A DNA stretch of 64,000 nucleotides from assembly GCA_017935745.1 (NCBI GenBank), contig JAGBGX010000010.1, forward strand, positions 62,001 through 126,000. Direction: 5' to 3'. Made by a program: the position numbers and the translations under genes. Each line of letters begins with the position of its first letter. Within the stretch, counting starts at the first letter, position 1. Under the pieces are notes generated by a model. That model saw only the letters and a program-made list of their open reading frames with translations. It searched no databases and had not been told where the DNA came from. The stretch is from Treponema sp. (GTDB lineage Bacteria > Spirochaetota > Spirochaetia > Treponematales > Treponemataceae). Below are positions 1 to 9,144 of the stretch, in pieces.

Positions 1-1645
1 TCAGTTCGATTGAAGGGTACATCGGACCTATAAAATCAGTGAGTCCTTTCCCACGTGCCAGTGAGTCCAATGTAAAATCACCTTGAGTCCATTCAGGCCT
101 TACAAATCCTTCGTAATGCACAAGCCTTGTTTTATCAACACGACGAATCCAGCTTGCCGCCGCGACTTGATTTTGTCCGTCGCCGCTTTCATTTCCCAAA
201 GACCAGCCGAAAATGCAAACATTGTTTTTATCACGGCGGACCATTCTTGTGATTCTCTGCAAGTATGCGTTCATGTATGAATCAGAGCGTGCAATGCAGT
301 CGTAATAGGCATGGTTTTCAATATTAGCTTCGTCCAAAACATAGATTCCGTAGCGGTTGCACAAATCATACCAGCGTTCATCATTAGGATAGTGGCATGT
401 CCTTACTGCATTAAAGTTGTAAGATTTCATCAGCCTGATGTCTTTTAGCATTTCTTCAGTTGTCAATGTTTTTCCGTTGAACTGAGAATGCTCGTGGCGG
501 TTTACGCCTTTTATATAGACTTTTTTCCCGTTGAGTAAAAGTTCCTTGTTTTTTATTTCAACAGATTTGAATCCTGTTGTAAATGCAACTGTTTCAATGT
601 AATTGTCTTTTTCATCAAAAAGGCTTGCTGACAAAATGTACAATTCAGGTTTTTCGTGGCTCCACAGCAAAGCGTTCTTTACAGGAATTTCAGTTCTAAA
701 AGTAAACTGGTTTTTTCTGTAATTCAGTGTGCTTTTGCTTTTTTCTTCATAAATTTTTTCCCCTAAAGTCTGATTGTTTCCGAATCCGTCAATTTTAAAA
801 AGTTTTACAGCAAGCGAATATTTTTTTGAATCCAAATCTTTATTTTCAAGTTTTTTAGAGTAATCTGAAAATCCGATTTTTATATTCAAAGGAATTTTTC
901 CTTCTGCATGCAGTGGAAAATTTTCATCTTGAGGAAGCCTGGCTTCTGTTAAAGCTTCAGCATCTTCAATAAAAAGTGAATTTGTTGCATACAGATAAAC
1001 GCTTCTGTGAATTCCTCCAAACCACCATTGGTCTTGATCTTCTACAAAAGATGCATCTGAATATCTAATGACTTTAATGCCAATTGTAACTTTAGGATAG
1101 CCAAAGATATAAGGCGTAATGTCAAATTCGCACGGAAGCCGTGTGTCCTTTGAAATGCCTGTTTCTTTTCCGTTTATGTAAACAATTGCAACGCTTTCTG
1201 CTGAGCCAATGTGAAGAATAATCCGCCTGTTCTTCCAGTTTTCAGGCAGTTTTACAGAAAGCTTGTATAGTCCTGTAGGATTTTTTTCGGGAACGTTCGG
1301 CGGAAGTGTGTCAAAAGGCATTTGAACATTTGTATAATGCGGAAAGTCGTATCCTTGCAAAGTCCATGTTCCAGGAACTTTTATTTTATTGAACACATTT
1401 TCTGTAAATTCCGGAGAATGCCAGTTTTTCAAAATTCCTTTGTCGCTTTCAGGATTTTCTATCAGTTTAAAATCCCATTGTCCGTCAAGGAGCATCACAT
1501 TTTTGCTTTTTGTGAAACTGACTTTTTCAGGTCCGGCGCAAACTTCTTCAAGTGCCAGATTCTCGCTTTCATAGTTAAAAAGGGGAGCTCTGATTTCAAG
1601 ACGGTTTAATGATTGTATTTCTGGATTTTCCCATGCTCTTTTCAT
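1..1645 (-). CDS. Glycoside hydrolase family 2 beta-galactosidase, 3' end outside window
   Basis: Hydrolyses terminal beta-galactosides or related sugars. The ORF is open to the window edge, so about 548 N-terminal residues are visible. The order matches LacZ-type GH2: an N-terminal jelly-roll with GTWTLQGYD and DQDQWWFGG, an Ig-like middle, then the start of the TIM barrel with GVNRHEHS, RTCHYPND and WSLGNESGDG, whose Glu (about residue 486) is the family acid/base. The nucleophile Glu lies beyond the edge. The upstream ATG at 1653 runs into a stop after three codons, so 1645 is taken as start. No signal peptide, so cytoplasmic. It is divergent from a sugar ABC importer, which suggests the two handle one galactoside. 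Exact substrate unknown. Confidence 0.92.
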   Translation of the reverse strand, partial: MKRAWENPEIQSLNRLEIRAPLFNYESENLALEEVCAGPEKVSFTKSKNVMLLDGQWDFKLIENPESDKGILKNWHSPEFTENVFNKIKVPGTWTLQGYDFPHYTNVQMPFDTLPPNVPEKNPTGLYKLSVKLPENWKNRRIILHIGSAESVAIVYINGKETGISKDTRLPCEFDITPYIFGYPKVTIGIKVIRYSDASFVEDQDQWWFGGIHRSVYLYATNSLFIEDAEALTEARLPQDENFPLHAEGKIPLNIKIGFSDYSKKLENKDLDSKKYSLAVKLFKIDGFGNNQTLGEKIYEEKSKSTLNYRKNQFTFRTEIPVKNALLWSHEKPELYILSASLFDEKDNYIETVAFTTGFKSVEIKNKELLLNGKKVYIKGVNRHEHSQFNGKTLTTEEMLKDIRLMKSYNFNAVRTCHYPNDERWYDLCNRYGIYVLDEANIENHAYYDCIARSDSYMNAYLQRITRMVRRDKNNVCIFGWSLGNESGDGQNQVAAASWIRRVDKTRLVHYEGFVRPEWTQGDFTLDSLARGKGLTDFIGPMYPSIEL

Positions 1646-1676
1646 GATTTCATTCTATATCAGAATTGTATAATGC

Positions 1677-1711
1677 AAAGGTATTTTAATACCAGTACAT
1701 CCGTACCTTTT
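1677..1711. promoter_or_regulatory. Palindromic site between GH2 gene and sugar ABC operon
   Basis: GGTATTTTAATACC at 1680-1693 is a perfect 14 bp palindrome, and a second arm (AAAGGTA at 1677 pairing with TACCTTT at 1704-1710) overlaps it. It lies between two divergent sugar-use genes. A shared operator for a sugar-responsive repressor is inferred; no regulator gene is adjacent. Confidence 0.4.
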
Positions 1712-1774
1712 CTTTATGAAATTCAGTGCTACCATATATTATGAAGAAAAGAGAAATCTTTTTTAGGAGGAAAA

Positions 1775-3073
1775 ATGAAAAGATTATTTGTTTTAACTGT
1801 ATGTGCGGTTATGTTTACAGGACTTTTTACTTCTTGTTCTAATAAAAAGGAAGTAAAAGCAAGTGATTCAAATTCGCCTGTAAAGCTGATAGTTTGGTGC
1901 TGGGATCCGACTTTCAACATTTACTCTATGAACGAAGCTGCAAAAATTTACAAAGAAAGCCATCCGAATGTTGATGTTGAAGTTGTAGAAACTCCGTGGG
2001 CAGATTTGCAGCAGAAACTGATTACATCGCTTTCTTCAAATCAGACTGATTCCCTGCCGGACATTATTTTGTGCCAGGACAACGCAATACAAAAAAATAT
2101 GCAAAACTATCCAAAGGCATTTGTTGCTCTTGACGGAAAAGTTGATTTAAGTCAGTTTGCAGAATTCAAAGTTGGATATGGCGAATCTAACGGAAAGCAT
2201 TATTCAGTTCCATTTGATAACGGTGCTACAGCAACTTTCTTGCGGAGAGATATTATTGAATCTGCCGGACTGAATGTTTCTGATTTTAACGATATCACTT
2301 GGGGAAAATTCATTGAGCTTGGAAAAATCGTAAAAGAAAAAACAGGAAAGGCATTGATTTCTTATGTCGGAAATGAGCCTGACTGCATTATGATTATGCT
2401 TCAGTCCTGTGGAACTTGGCTTTTTGATGAAAAAGGAAATCCTTGGCTTGCAGACAACGATGTTCTGAAGAAATGTGTTTCACTTTATGCAGAGATGATT
2501 AAGGCCGGGGTTTGCGAAACTGTTACTGACTGGAATGCTTACGTTGCTACAATCAACAATGGCTCTGTTGCTGGAACAATTAACGGCTGCTGGATGGTCG
2601 GTTCAATCTGTGCGCAAGAAGATCAAAAAGGAAAATGGGCAATTGTAAATACTCCAAAAGTTGACGGAGTTCAGGGAGCTGTAAACTATTCAAATCAAGG
2701 CGGCTCTTCTTGGATGGTGATGGCAAATTCAAAGCATCAGGATATTGCCTGTGATTTCCTGAATGCGACTTTTGCTGGAAGCAAAAAACTTTACGAAACA
2801 ATTCTTCCTTCTTCCGGAGCAATTGCAACGTGGCTTCCTGCCGCTTCTTCTGCCGTTTACGATCAGCCTAATGAATTTTTTGGAAATCAAAAAATTTATA
2901 AGGACATCGTTGAATATTCAGGTCATATTCCGCAGGTAAAATACGGCGTTTTCAATTATGAAGCGCGTGATGCTATTGGAGTAGCAATGGCAGGAATTTT
3001 ATCTGGCTCAGCTTCAATTGATCAGGCAATGAATGAAGCGCAAAAGAATGTTGAATTCCTGATGGGATATTGA
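1775..3073 (+). CDS. Sugar ABC transporter, extracellular binding lipoprotein (family 1)
   Basis: Captures a sugar outside the inner membrane and delivers it to the permeases encoded next. 432 residues, usual for the family. The N terminus is a lipoprotein signal peptide ending in LFTSCS, so Cys about residue 21 should be lipidated. The body has the family 1 pattern, including VWCWDP, the PWADLQQKL segment and a C-terminal GILSGSASIDQAMNEAQ. An AGGAGG ribosome site sits 7 nt before the ATG. It is first of three co-directional genes; no ATPase follows, so a shared MsmK/UgpC-type ATPase elsewhere is expected. Sugar specificity is not readable; the divergent beta-galactosidase hints at galactosides. 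Confidence 0.93.
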   Translation: MKRLFVLTVCAVMFTGLFTSCSNKKEVKASDSNSPVKLIVWCWDPTFNIYSMNEAAKIYKESHPNVDVEVVETPWADLQQKLITSLSSNQTDSLPDIILCQDNAIQKNMQNYPKAFVALDGKVDLSQFAEFKVGYGESNGKHYSVPFDNGATATFLRRDIIESAGLNVSDFNDITWGKFIELGKIVKEKTGKALISYVGNEPDCIMIMLQSCGTWLFDEKGNPWLADNDVLKKCVSLYAEMIKAGVCETVTDWNAYVATINNGSVAGTINGCWMVGSICAQEDQKGKWAIVNTPKVDGVQGAVNYSNQGGSSWMVMANSKHQDIACDFLNATFAGSKKLYETILPSSGAIATWLPAASSAVYDQPNEFFGNQKIYKDIVEYSGHIPQVKYGVFNYEARDAIGVAMAGILSGSASIDQAMNEAQKNVEFLMGY

Positions 3074-3113
3074 TTTATACGAAAGGTTTCATATTCCGGC
3101 TGCGATCCTTATA

Positions 3114-3156
3114 AAATCAGCATGCCTTGATTCTTTGTTTCGGGGTATGCTGATTT
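3114..3156 (+). terminator. Intercistronic hairpin after binding-protein gene
   Basis: AAATCAGCATGCC (3114-3126) pairs with GGTATGCTGATTT (3144-3156), 13 pairs with one G-U. No T run follows and the permease gene starts 39 bp later. This fits an mRNA-stabilising or partial terminator hairpin that keeps binding protein in excess over permeases, as known for malE-malF type operons. Confidence 0.65.
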
Positions 3157-3194
3157 CGCTGGAAATTGCAAAAAGATTTGTTTTAGGAAGAGCC

Positions 3195-4073
3195 ATGAAA
3201 AAACTAACTTTGGAAAATAAATATAAGATTGCTGGATGGAACTTTGTTGCTCCGGCGGCTGTCCTGATTTTTGTACTTGTCTTTTACCCGATGGTGAATG
3301 CGTTTGTTCTTTCGCTCCAAAGCGGATTAGCAAACAATCTGCATTTTTCAGGATTACGGAATTACGTCCGTCTTTTTCAAGATGAAAAATTTCTTGTTGC
3401 CATGCGGAACGTATTTATTTATCTGGTAATCCAAGTTCCAGTTATGCTTTTTCTGGCTCTTATTTTGGCTTCAGTTTTGAACGATGACAAGCTTAAGTAC
3501 AAAGGTATTTTTAGGACTTTGATTTTCTTGCCATGCGCCACATCGCTTGTTTCTTCTGCTTTGATTTTTAAATCATTGTTTTCGCTTGACGGACTTGTAA
3601 ATCAGCTTTTGATTGGAGGAGGATTTTTAAGAACACCTAAAAACTGGCTGAACGACCCGTTTTGGGCAAGAGCCGTCATCATTTTAACAATTACGTGGCG
3701 TTGGACTGGCTACAACACAGTGTTCTTTTTGGCAGGATTGCAGAATATTGACAAAAGTATTTATGAAGCCGCCAGAATTGACGGTGCTTCTCCCGTTCAG
3801 TCATTTTTCAAAATTACATTGCCATCGCTCAGGCCTGTAATCCTTTTGACAGCGATTATGTCTACAAACGGAACTTTGCAGCTTTTTGATGAAGTTAAAA
3901 ACATTACTAACGGCGGACCGGGAAATGAAACGTTAACAATTTCACAGTACATTTACAATCTTTCGTTCGTTTACAATCCTCAGTTTGGCTATGCTGCTGC
4001 CGTTTCTTATGCAATTTTGATTATCGTAGCAATTCTGTCATTCATTCAGATGAAAGTAGGAGATAAAGAATAA
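3195..4073 (+). CDS. Sugar ABC transporter permease, MalF/UgpA type
   Basis: Inner-membrane subunit of the importer. From the chosen start it is 292 residues with six predicted membrane segments; the cytoplasmic loop EAARIDGASPVQSFFKITLP is the EAA motif that docks on the ATPase. An in-frame ATG lies at 3135, but AGGAAG just before 3195 and the resulting normal N terminus (KKLTLENKYKIAGWNF) favour the later start. It ends on the A of the next gene's ATG (1 nt overlap), so the two permeases are translationally coupled. Confidence 0.92.
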   Translation: MKKLTLENKYKIAGWNFVAPAAVLIFVLVFYPMVNAFVLSLQSGLANNLHFSGLRNYVRLFQDEKFLVAMRNVFIYLVIQVPVMLFLALILASVLNDDKLKYKGIFRTLIFLPCATSLVSSALIFKSLFSLDGLVNQLLIGGGFLRTPKNWLNDPFWARAVIILTITWRWTGYNTVFFLAGLQNIDKSIYEAARIDGASPVQSFFKITLPSLRPVILLTAIMSTNGTLQLFDEVKNITNGGPGNETLTISQYIYNLSFVYNPQFGYAAAVSYAILIIVAILSFIQMKVGDKE

Positions 4074-4888
4074 TGAAAAACACAAAAACTGCGGGACGGA
4101 CTTTTGAATACATTTTTATAATTTTACTCAGCCTTATTTCTGTATTTCCATTTTACTGGATGATTGCCGGAGCTACAAACAAAAGCTCAGATGTTATTAC
4201 CGGAAAGCTGACGATTGGAACTTACCTTTTTGAAAATTGTAAGACAATGTTTTCTACGGTGCACTTGGGAAGAGCTTTGTGGAATTCGCTCAGAACTTCC
4301 GCAATTCAAACAGTTCTAAGCATAGCCGTTTGTTCCATGGCGGGATACGGTTTTCAAATTTACAGAGACAAAGGCAAAGACAGGCTGATGAAGATTCTTT
4401 TGCTTTCGATGATGATTCCGTTTGCCTCAACAATGGTTCCTTTGTTTAAATTATTCAGCCAGGTTAATCTTTTAAATACCACTGCAGGATTCGTTCTTCC
4501 AGGAATTTCAACTGCGTTTTTGATTTTCTTTTTCAGGCAGAATTCAGTTGCTTTTCCGCTGGAAACAATTCAGGCGGCCCGTGTTGACGGCTTGAATGAA
4601 TTTCAGATTTACTTCAGAGTATACGTTCCGATTATGTCTCCGACTTTTGCTGCCGCTGCAATCGTTACGTTTATGAATGCATGGAACAATTATATGTGGC
4701 CGCTGATTGTAATGCAAAGCCAGGAAATGCAAACAATGCCTTTGCTTGTGTCAGGGCTGACTGCCGGTTATGTAACTGACTATGGACTTCTGATGCTTTC
4801 CCTCACAATCATGACTTTGCCGACAGTGATCCTGTTCTTTACACAGCAAAAACGGTTCATAGAAGGCGTAACAGGTTCTGTAAAATAA
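4073..4888 (+). CDS. Sugar ABC transporter permease, MalG/UgpE type
   Basis: Second membrane subunit of the same importer, 271 residues, about six membrane segments. The EAA loop reads QAARVDGLNEFQIYFRVYVP, followed by the typical F-x-x-x-WNNYMWPL segment of CUT1 permeases. Its ATG overlaps the stop of the first permease by one base. The operon stops here, followed by a weak imperfect hairpin near 4910-4955 before the convergent response regulator. Confidence 0.92.
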   Translation: MKNTKTAGRTFEYIFIILLSLISVFPFYWMIAGATNKSSDVITGKLTIGTYLFENCKTMFSTVHLGRALWNSLRTSAIQTVLSIAVCSMAGYGFQIYRDKGKDRLMKILLLSMMIPFASTMVPLFKLFSQVNLLNTTAGFVLPGISTAFLIFFFRQNSVAFPLETIQAARVDGLNEFQIYFRVYVPIMSPTFAAAAIVTFMNAWNNYMWPLIVMQSQEMQTMPLLVSGLTAGYVTDYGLLMLSLTIMTLPTVILFFTQQKRFIEGVTGSVK

Positions 4889-4971
4889 AGATTTGCCCGC
4901 TAAAAAATAAAAAAGTTCCGTCTCTGAATCCAGAACTGAAGAGGCGGACTGAGGCTTGGAATTTCAAAAAC

Positions 4972-5652
4972 TCAAACTTGGTTTGCGAGTTTTATGATTT
5001 CAAATCTGTCCTTTACACCTAATTTTGAATAAATTGTGCTCACTTGATTCTTGACTGTCTGAATTGCAAGGCTCAGTTCTGCGGAAATTTCGCTGTTATC
5101 ATGACCGGTCGCAATCAATGCAAAAATTTCACGTTCTCGTTTTGTCAGAGTCTTCATCCATTCAAGTTTCTTTTCTGCAGATTTGATGATTTCATTTTCA
5201 GATTTTTCAACAGTGTCTGAAACTTCAACATATTTTTTCATAATCAGTTTTTCTGCAAGCGAAGGCGAAATCTGCATTACGCCGGATTTTAGCGCGCGGA
5301 TTGAAATAATCAGTTCAGTCGGTGAAAGATCCTTAAGAAGATAGCCGGACGCGCCAGACATAATCGCATTCCGTACAAAATCATCTTCATCGTATGTTGA
5401 AAGCATAATGATTTTTATAAGCGGATTTGATTTTTTGATGATTTTTACGGCTTCAACTCCATTCATGACGGGCATTTTCACATCCATCAAAATTACGTCC
5501 ACTGGATTTTTTTTAACAAATTCGCAGGATTCTTTTCCGTTTTGGCAGCTTCCAACAACTTCAATGTCATGAGCATAATTCGTCAAAAAAGTTTTCAGGC
5601 TTTCCGTAAACAGGCTTTGGTCGTCAACCAGCAATACTTTTTGCTTTTCCAT
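4972..5652 (-). CDS. NarL/LuxR-type response regulator
   Basis: 226 residues. Receiver domain about 1-125 with the DD pair (LLVDDQ), phospho-acceptor Asp in VILMDVKMP (about residue 57), Thr/Ser in MLSTYD and Lys in LLKDLS. A LuxR-type helix-turn-helix follows at about 160-226 (LTKREREIFALIATG ... EISAELSLAIQTVKNQ). It is 2 nt downstream of the histidine kinase gene with a GAGAGG ribosome site inside that gene, so the two form one operon and a partner pair. Targets are unknown; the convergent sugar importer is a candidate but nothing in the sequence proves it. Confidence 0.94.
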   Translation of the reverse strand: MEKQKVLLVDDQSLFTESLKTFLTNYAHDIEVVGSCQNGKESCEFVKKNPVDVILMDVKMPVMNGVEAVKIIKKSNPLIKIIMLSTYDEDDFVRNAIMSGASGYLLKDLSPTELIISIRALKSGVMQISPSLAEKLIMKKYVEVSDTVEKSENEIIKSAEKKLEWMKTLTKREREIFALIATGHDNSEISAELSLAIQTVKNQVSTIYSKLGVKDRFEIIKLANQV

Positions 5653-5654
5653 TT

Positions 5655-6995
5655 TTAAACCTCTCCTGTACTGAATTTTTCAAATTTTTTGCCGGGATTA
5701 TTTATGTCGAGCAAAGGAATTTTGATTTTAAGCAAAAATCCGCCTTGCTTTGGTGAGGAAAAATCAATTGTGCCGTTTATTTTGGAAATCCGCTCTTCCA
5801 TTCCTGTAAGTCCGATTCCTTTTACAATATCTTTTGTTCCAATTCCATCATCTTCAACTTTCATAAAAAGAATGTCATTTTCCTCCCAAAGCGCTACATA
5901 AATATTTTTTGAACGTCCATGCCGCACAGAATTTGTCAATGCTTCCTGCATTGTGTGAATGATGATTGAATTGATTGTCTGGCCGTAATCTTTTTTGATG
6001 TTTCCGCTGTTGATTTTCATGTTGATTCCGGTTACGAGTGAAAAAATTTTTTTAGTTTCATAAATTGCATCAATGTTATTCAGCATTGGCGATTCAATTT
6101 CTCTGATAGAGTGAAGCGTTTTTCGCGCTTCCTTTAAGCCTTTGCTGGCAAGATTTCTAACTGTCAGCAGAGAGTCACTCAGTTCTTCTTTTGAAATGTT
6201 CGGATTGCTCATAACGGCATCCATAATCGCAGTGATGTTTACAAAAGTGTAGCCGCAGCTGTCGTGCATGTCCCTGGTAATCCGCATCCGCTCATTTTTT
6301 ACAGCTTCTTCACCATGAGTTTTTGCATATTCTTGAATCTGACTGTTGATTATGGAAAGCTGATTCATTACAACATTCATGTGCTGGACTGTATCTTCCG
6401 CACGAATCAGTCTTGCTGCAATATATTTATATAATAACGTGCAGATTATTGTCATTGTAAAAATAAATGTTACATTCATCAAGTCAAAAACTGAAGGCAT
6501 TATAAGATCTGTCCATTTTTCAGTAACGCTGCTGAACAGGGGATAAGAAACAACTGCAAGGAATCCCAGTCCTGCCGCTATAGAAATGAGCACATTAAAA
6601 ACAGCGGGACAAGTGACTGCGATGCAAATCAGTTCTAAAGAATATCCGCACAATTTGATTGAAAATAAATCTGGAATGGAAAATGCCATAAAAGTGGAGC
6701 TGACAAAGCAGATGATGATAAAAATTACTTTGTAGAAAAAATCTTTGCGGGTAAGCAAAGCGATTGTGCAGACAAAATCAATTAAATAGAAAATAAAAAA
6801 CGTAATGTAAAAAGATTCTTTTGTAAAAAAGAGCGATGTTACGGCTTCAAGATTTGATTCCGCATCGTTTGAAAAAATGTATGTAATGCAGAAATTTGAC
6901 AAAAGCGCCGCCATAAGCATGACACTTGTAAAAATGGGGGCGGCTTTAAGCAAGAAAAATCCGATTTTGCTGCAAGCTTTGTTTTTCTTACACAT
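5655..6995 (-). CDS. Sensor histidine kinase, NarX/DesK-type (HisKA_3)
   Basis: 446 residues: about six N-terminal membrane segments (residues 10-200) with no large outside domain, a short linker helix, then HisKA_3 with MRITRDMHDSCGYTF (His about 243) and a HATPase_c domain with N box (MQEALTNSVRHGRSK) and DDGIG / GIGLTGMEERI. It phosphorylates the regulator encoded immediately downstream. Signal unknown; the membrane-embedded sensor suggests a membrane or lipid-borne cue. There is no ribosome site; on the minus strand TATAAT lies exactly 6 nt before the ATG, predicting a leaderless mRNA. A perfect inverted repeat covers this promoter. Confidence 0.93.
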   Translation of the reverse strand: MCKKNKACSKIGFFLLKAAPIFTSVMLMAALLSNFCITYIFSNDAESNLEAVTSLFFTKESFYITFFIFYLIDFVCTIALLTRKDFFYKVIFIIICFVSSTFMAFSIPDLFSIKLCGYSLELICIAVTCPAVFNVLISIAAGLGFLAVVSYPLFSSVTEKWTDLIMPSVFDLMNVTFIFTMTIICTLLYKYIAARLIRAEDTVQHMNVVMNQLSIINSQIQEYAKTHGEEAVKNERMRITRDMHDSCGYTFVNITAIMDAVMSNPNISKEELSDSLLTVRNLASKGLKEARKTLHSIREIESPMLNNIDAIYETKKIFSLVTGINMKINSGNIKKDYGQTINSIIIHTMQEALTNSVRHGRSKNIYVALWEENDILFMKVEDDGIGTKDIVKGIGLTGMEERISKINGTIDFSSPKQGGFLLKIKIPLLDINNPGKKFEKFSTGEV

Positions 6996-6996
6996 A

Positions 6997-7021
6997 TTCT
7001 TATTATAGTTTATAATAAGAA
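6997..7021 (-). promoter_or_regulatory. Perfect inverted repeat over the kinase-regulator promoter
   Basis: TTCTTATTATA (6997-7007) and TATAATAAGAA (7011-7021) form an 11 bp perfect inverted repeat with a 3 bp centre. The minus-strand -10 TATAAT is 7007-7002, followed by 6 nt and the ATG at 6995. A dimeric regulator bound here would cover the -10; self-control by the NarL-type regulator is a plausible inference. Confidence 0.6.
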
Positions 7022-7191
7022 GGATTGCACATAAAATTTTCTTTACAGTGAAAAAAATATGATTTATGCGCCCTGTGCGAGTCTGCCGAAATGAATGATG
7101 TTTATGCGCATTTCTGGCAATCAGCAGTTTCGATGTATCGGGGGCATGTTGTTCTCATAAGGTGCCGCAGTTTGGTTGTGTACTCCGACAC

Positions 7192-7221
7192 TTGCACCGG
7201 GGCATATTGATTGTATATAAT
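7192..7221 (+). promoter_or_regulatory. Promoter of MATE gene, predicted leaderless
   Basis: TTGCAC (7192-7197), 18 bp spacer, TATAAT (7216-7221), then exactly 6 nt to the ATG at 7228, so the predicted +1 is the A of the start codon. No ribosome site precedes the gene. Confidence 0.7.
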
Positions 7222-7227
7222 CGTCCT

Positions 7228-8580
7228 ATGGCTGACAAACTGGTTCTTGGCTCGTCTCCCTTAGGCAGGCTGATGGTTCGCCTTGCGCTTCCTTCAATTT
7301 TTGCGCAGGTGGTGAACATTCTGTATACTCTTGTTGACAGAGTGTACATAGGGCATATCAAGGACGCTTCATCACATGCTCTGACAGGAGTGGGAATCTG
7401 CTTTCCAGTAATTACGCTGATTTCTGCCTTTTCTCTGTTTGCCGGCGCGGGCGGCGCTCCTCTGGCAGCGATTGAGCTGGGAAAAAGCGAATTCGATTCG
7501 GATTCACGGCAGGAGGCGCACAGAATTCTGGGGAATGCGTGTCTCATGCTGCTGCTGTTCAGCGTTATTCTTACTGCGTTTTTTGAAGCGTTTGCAGATC
7601 CTGTGCTCAGGGCATTCGGTGCAAGCGACTTTACAGCAGGCTATGCGCGTGAGTACCTGAAGCTGTATGTTGCCGGAACTGTTTTTGTGCAGGCCGCGGT
7701 CGGACTGAATCCGTTTATAGTCGCGCAGGGGCATTCGCGGACGGCAATGCTTTCAACCGTAATCGGCGCAGTCTTGAACATACTGCTTGATCCGCTTTTT
7801 ATTTTTGTGCTGGGGCTTGGCGTAAAGGGAGCTGCAATTGCAACTGTCATTTCCCAGGGAGCGAGCGCGCTGTGGGTTGTGCTGTTTTTGTCTTCGTCCA
7901 GATCTTCCATACGTCTGCGCCTGTGCATTCTGAAGCCCCGGATGCAGACGATTCTGCGCATTTCATCGCTTGGAATTTCGCCGTTTATAATGGCTTCAAC
8001 TGAAAGCGCAATCTTTGTAGTCTTTAATTCCGGCCTGCAAAAGTACGGAGGAGACATATATGTAGGCGCGATGACTGTCATGCAAAGCCTGAGCCAGCTT
8101 CTCTATGTTCCTGTCCAGGGATTTACGGACGGAATTCAGCCTGCAATCAGCTATAATTACGGCGCACGGAAAATCAGCCGTGTAAAGTCAATTATAAAGC
8201 GGATGACGGTTATTTCATTTCTTGTGACATTCTGCTTTTCCGCACTGATTCTGGTTTTCAGGCGAAACTTTGCGGAAGTCTTTACATCGTCGCCGCAGCT
8301 CATTGCCCTGATTGAGCAGCTGCTGCCTGTCTATTTCGGCGGAACATGGCTCTTTGGAATTCAGATGGCTGCACAGAGAACATTCGTCGGCCTTGGAAAA
8401 GCGCGGATTTCAATCTTCATTGCGCTGCTCAGGAAAGTTGTCCTTTTGATTCCGCTTGCGCTGATTCTGCCGCGCTGTATAGGCGTGAACGGCATTTTCT
8501 GGGCAGAGCCGATAGCATCAGTCTCATCAGCGCTCACTTCATTTGTCATGCTGATTGCCTGCTACAGGACTGTCCGCTAA
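7228..8580 (+). CDS. MATE family multidrug/toxin exporter
   Basis: Inner-membrane cation-coupled antiporter exporting drugs or metabolites. From 7228 it has 450 residues, the family norm, with about twelve membrane segments. The MATE hallmarks are present: PLGRLMVRLALPSIFAQ, LYTLVDRVYIGHI, and PVQGFTDGIQPAISYNYGA in the second half. An upstream in-frame ATG at 7162 would add 22 unfamiliar residues and lies upstream of a good promoter, so it is rejected. The 3' end overlaps the convergent gene by 4 bp. Confidence 0.94.
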   Translation: MADKLVLGSSPLGRLMVRLALPSIFAQVVNILYTLVDRVYIGHIKDASSHALTGVGICFPVITLISAFSLFAGAGGAPLAAIELGKSEFDSDSRQEAHRILGNACLMLLLFSVILTAFFEAFADPVLRAFGASDFTAGYAREYLKLYVAGTVFVQAAVGLNPFIVAQGHSRTAMLSTVIGAVLNILLDPLFIFVLGLGVKGAAIATVISQGASALWVVLFLSSSRSSIRLRLCILKPRMQTILRISSLGISPFIMASTESAIFVVFNSGLQKYGGDIYVGAMTVMQSLSQLLYVPVQGFTDGIQPAISYNYGARKISRVKSIIKRMTVISFLVTFCFSALILVFRRNFAEVFTSSPQLIALIEQLLPVYFGGTWLFGIQMAAQRTFVGLGKARISIFIALLRKVVLLIPLALILPRCIGVNGIFWAEPIASVSSALTSFVMLIACYRTVR

Positions 8581-9068
8581 AAATACCAGCGCGCCCCGGT
8601 GGAAACAGGAAAGCACAGCGGCCGGAACATAAAGCCGATTCCGCCGTCATCTTCAATGCCGATGCACGGATTCCATGCGCCCTGAACATACAGCTCAAGG
8701 CTTTTGCGCTCAAGGACAAACCAGTTCAGCCCGAGTCCGAGCCGCGCTCCCGTTCCGATATGAAAATTGTTTCTTAGCTGAAGGCTTCCTGAAATTCCCC
8801 AGAAGGCAAAAAATGACACCGGGTAGACTGCGAATTTGTTTATAAACCAGTTGTCCGCATTTATGGCAAAATGCAAGTCGTCAAAAGTATTGTCGATGGA
8901 AATCACCCACGGAGACTTGCTTGTTCTGACAGTTGCCGACATAAATGAAAAGGAAGGCTGTCCCAGATTTATTCCGATATGGGCGCCGAAGCCGGCGAGA
9001 GCCGAAGATGCGGAAATACCAGTCAAGGCAATGAAACAAAGGGCAAGAAAATTCTTTTTTTTAGGCAT
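8577..9068 (-). CDS. Small exported beta-barrel-like protein, function unknown
   Basis: 163 residues from the chosen start. Signal peptide PKKKNFLALCFIALTGISASSALA, then alternating hydrophobic and glycine/aromatic-rich strands, ending in the aromatic ARWYF, typical of outer-membrane barrels read by the BAM machinery. GGGAG ribosome site 7 nt before ATG 9068; the longer frame to 9134 begins with unrelated residues. Its 5' leader holds a GTTTGC/GCGAGC hairpin (9089-9109) of the dispersed family described below. Stop overlaps the MATE gene convergently. Confidence 0.75.
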   Translation of the reverse strand: MPKKKNFLALCFIALTGISASSALAGFGAHIGINLGQPSFSFMSATVRTSKSPWVISIDNTFDDLHFAINADNWFINKFAVYPVSFFAFWGISGSLQLRNNFHIGTGARLGLGLNWFVLERKSLELYVQGAWNPCIGIEDDGGIGFMFRPLCFPVSTGARWYF

Positions 9069-9088
9069 AAAGTCTCCCGTAAAAAGTG

Positions 9089-9109
9089 AAAGCTCGCAAC
9101 GCAAACTTT
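9089..9109 (-). repeat. Leader hairpin of the GTTTGC-GCAAAC family
   Basis: On the minus strand AAAGTTTGC pairs with GCGAGCTTT across a GTT loop (two G-U pairs), 21 nt upstream of the start codon. The same hairpin precedes other genes at 17306-17326, 47380-47400, 48705-48727, 48859-48879 and, with one mismatch, 37568-37586. Confidence 0.7.
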
Positions 9110-9144
9110 GAGAAGAAAAAAAATGTCTGTACATCAGAACTTTT

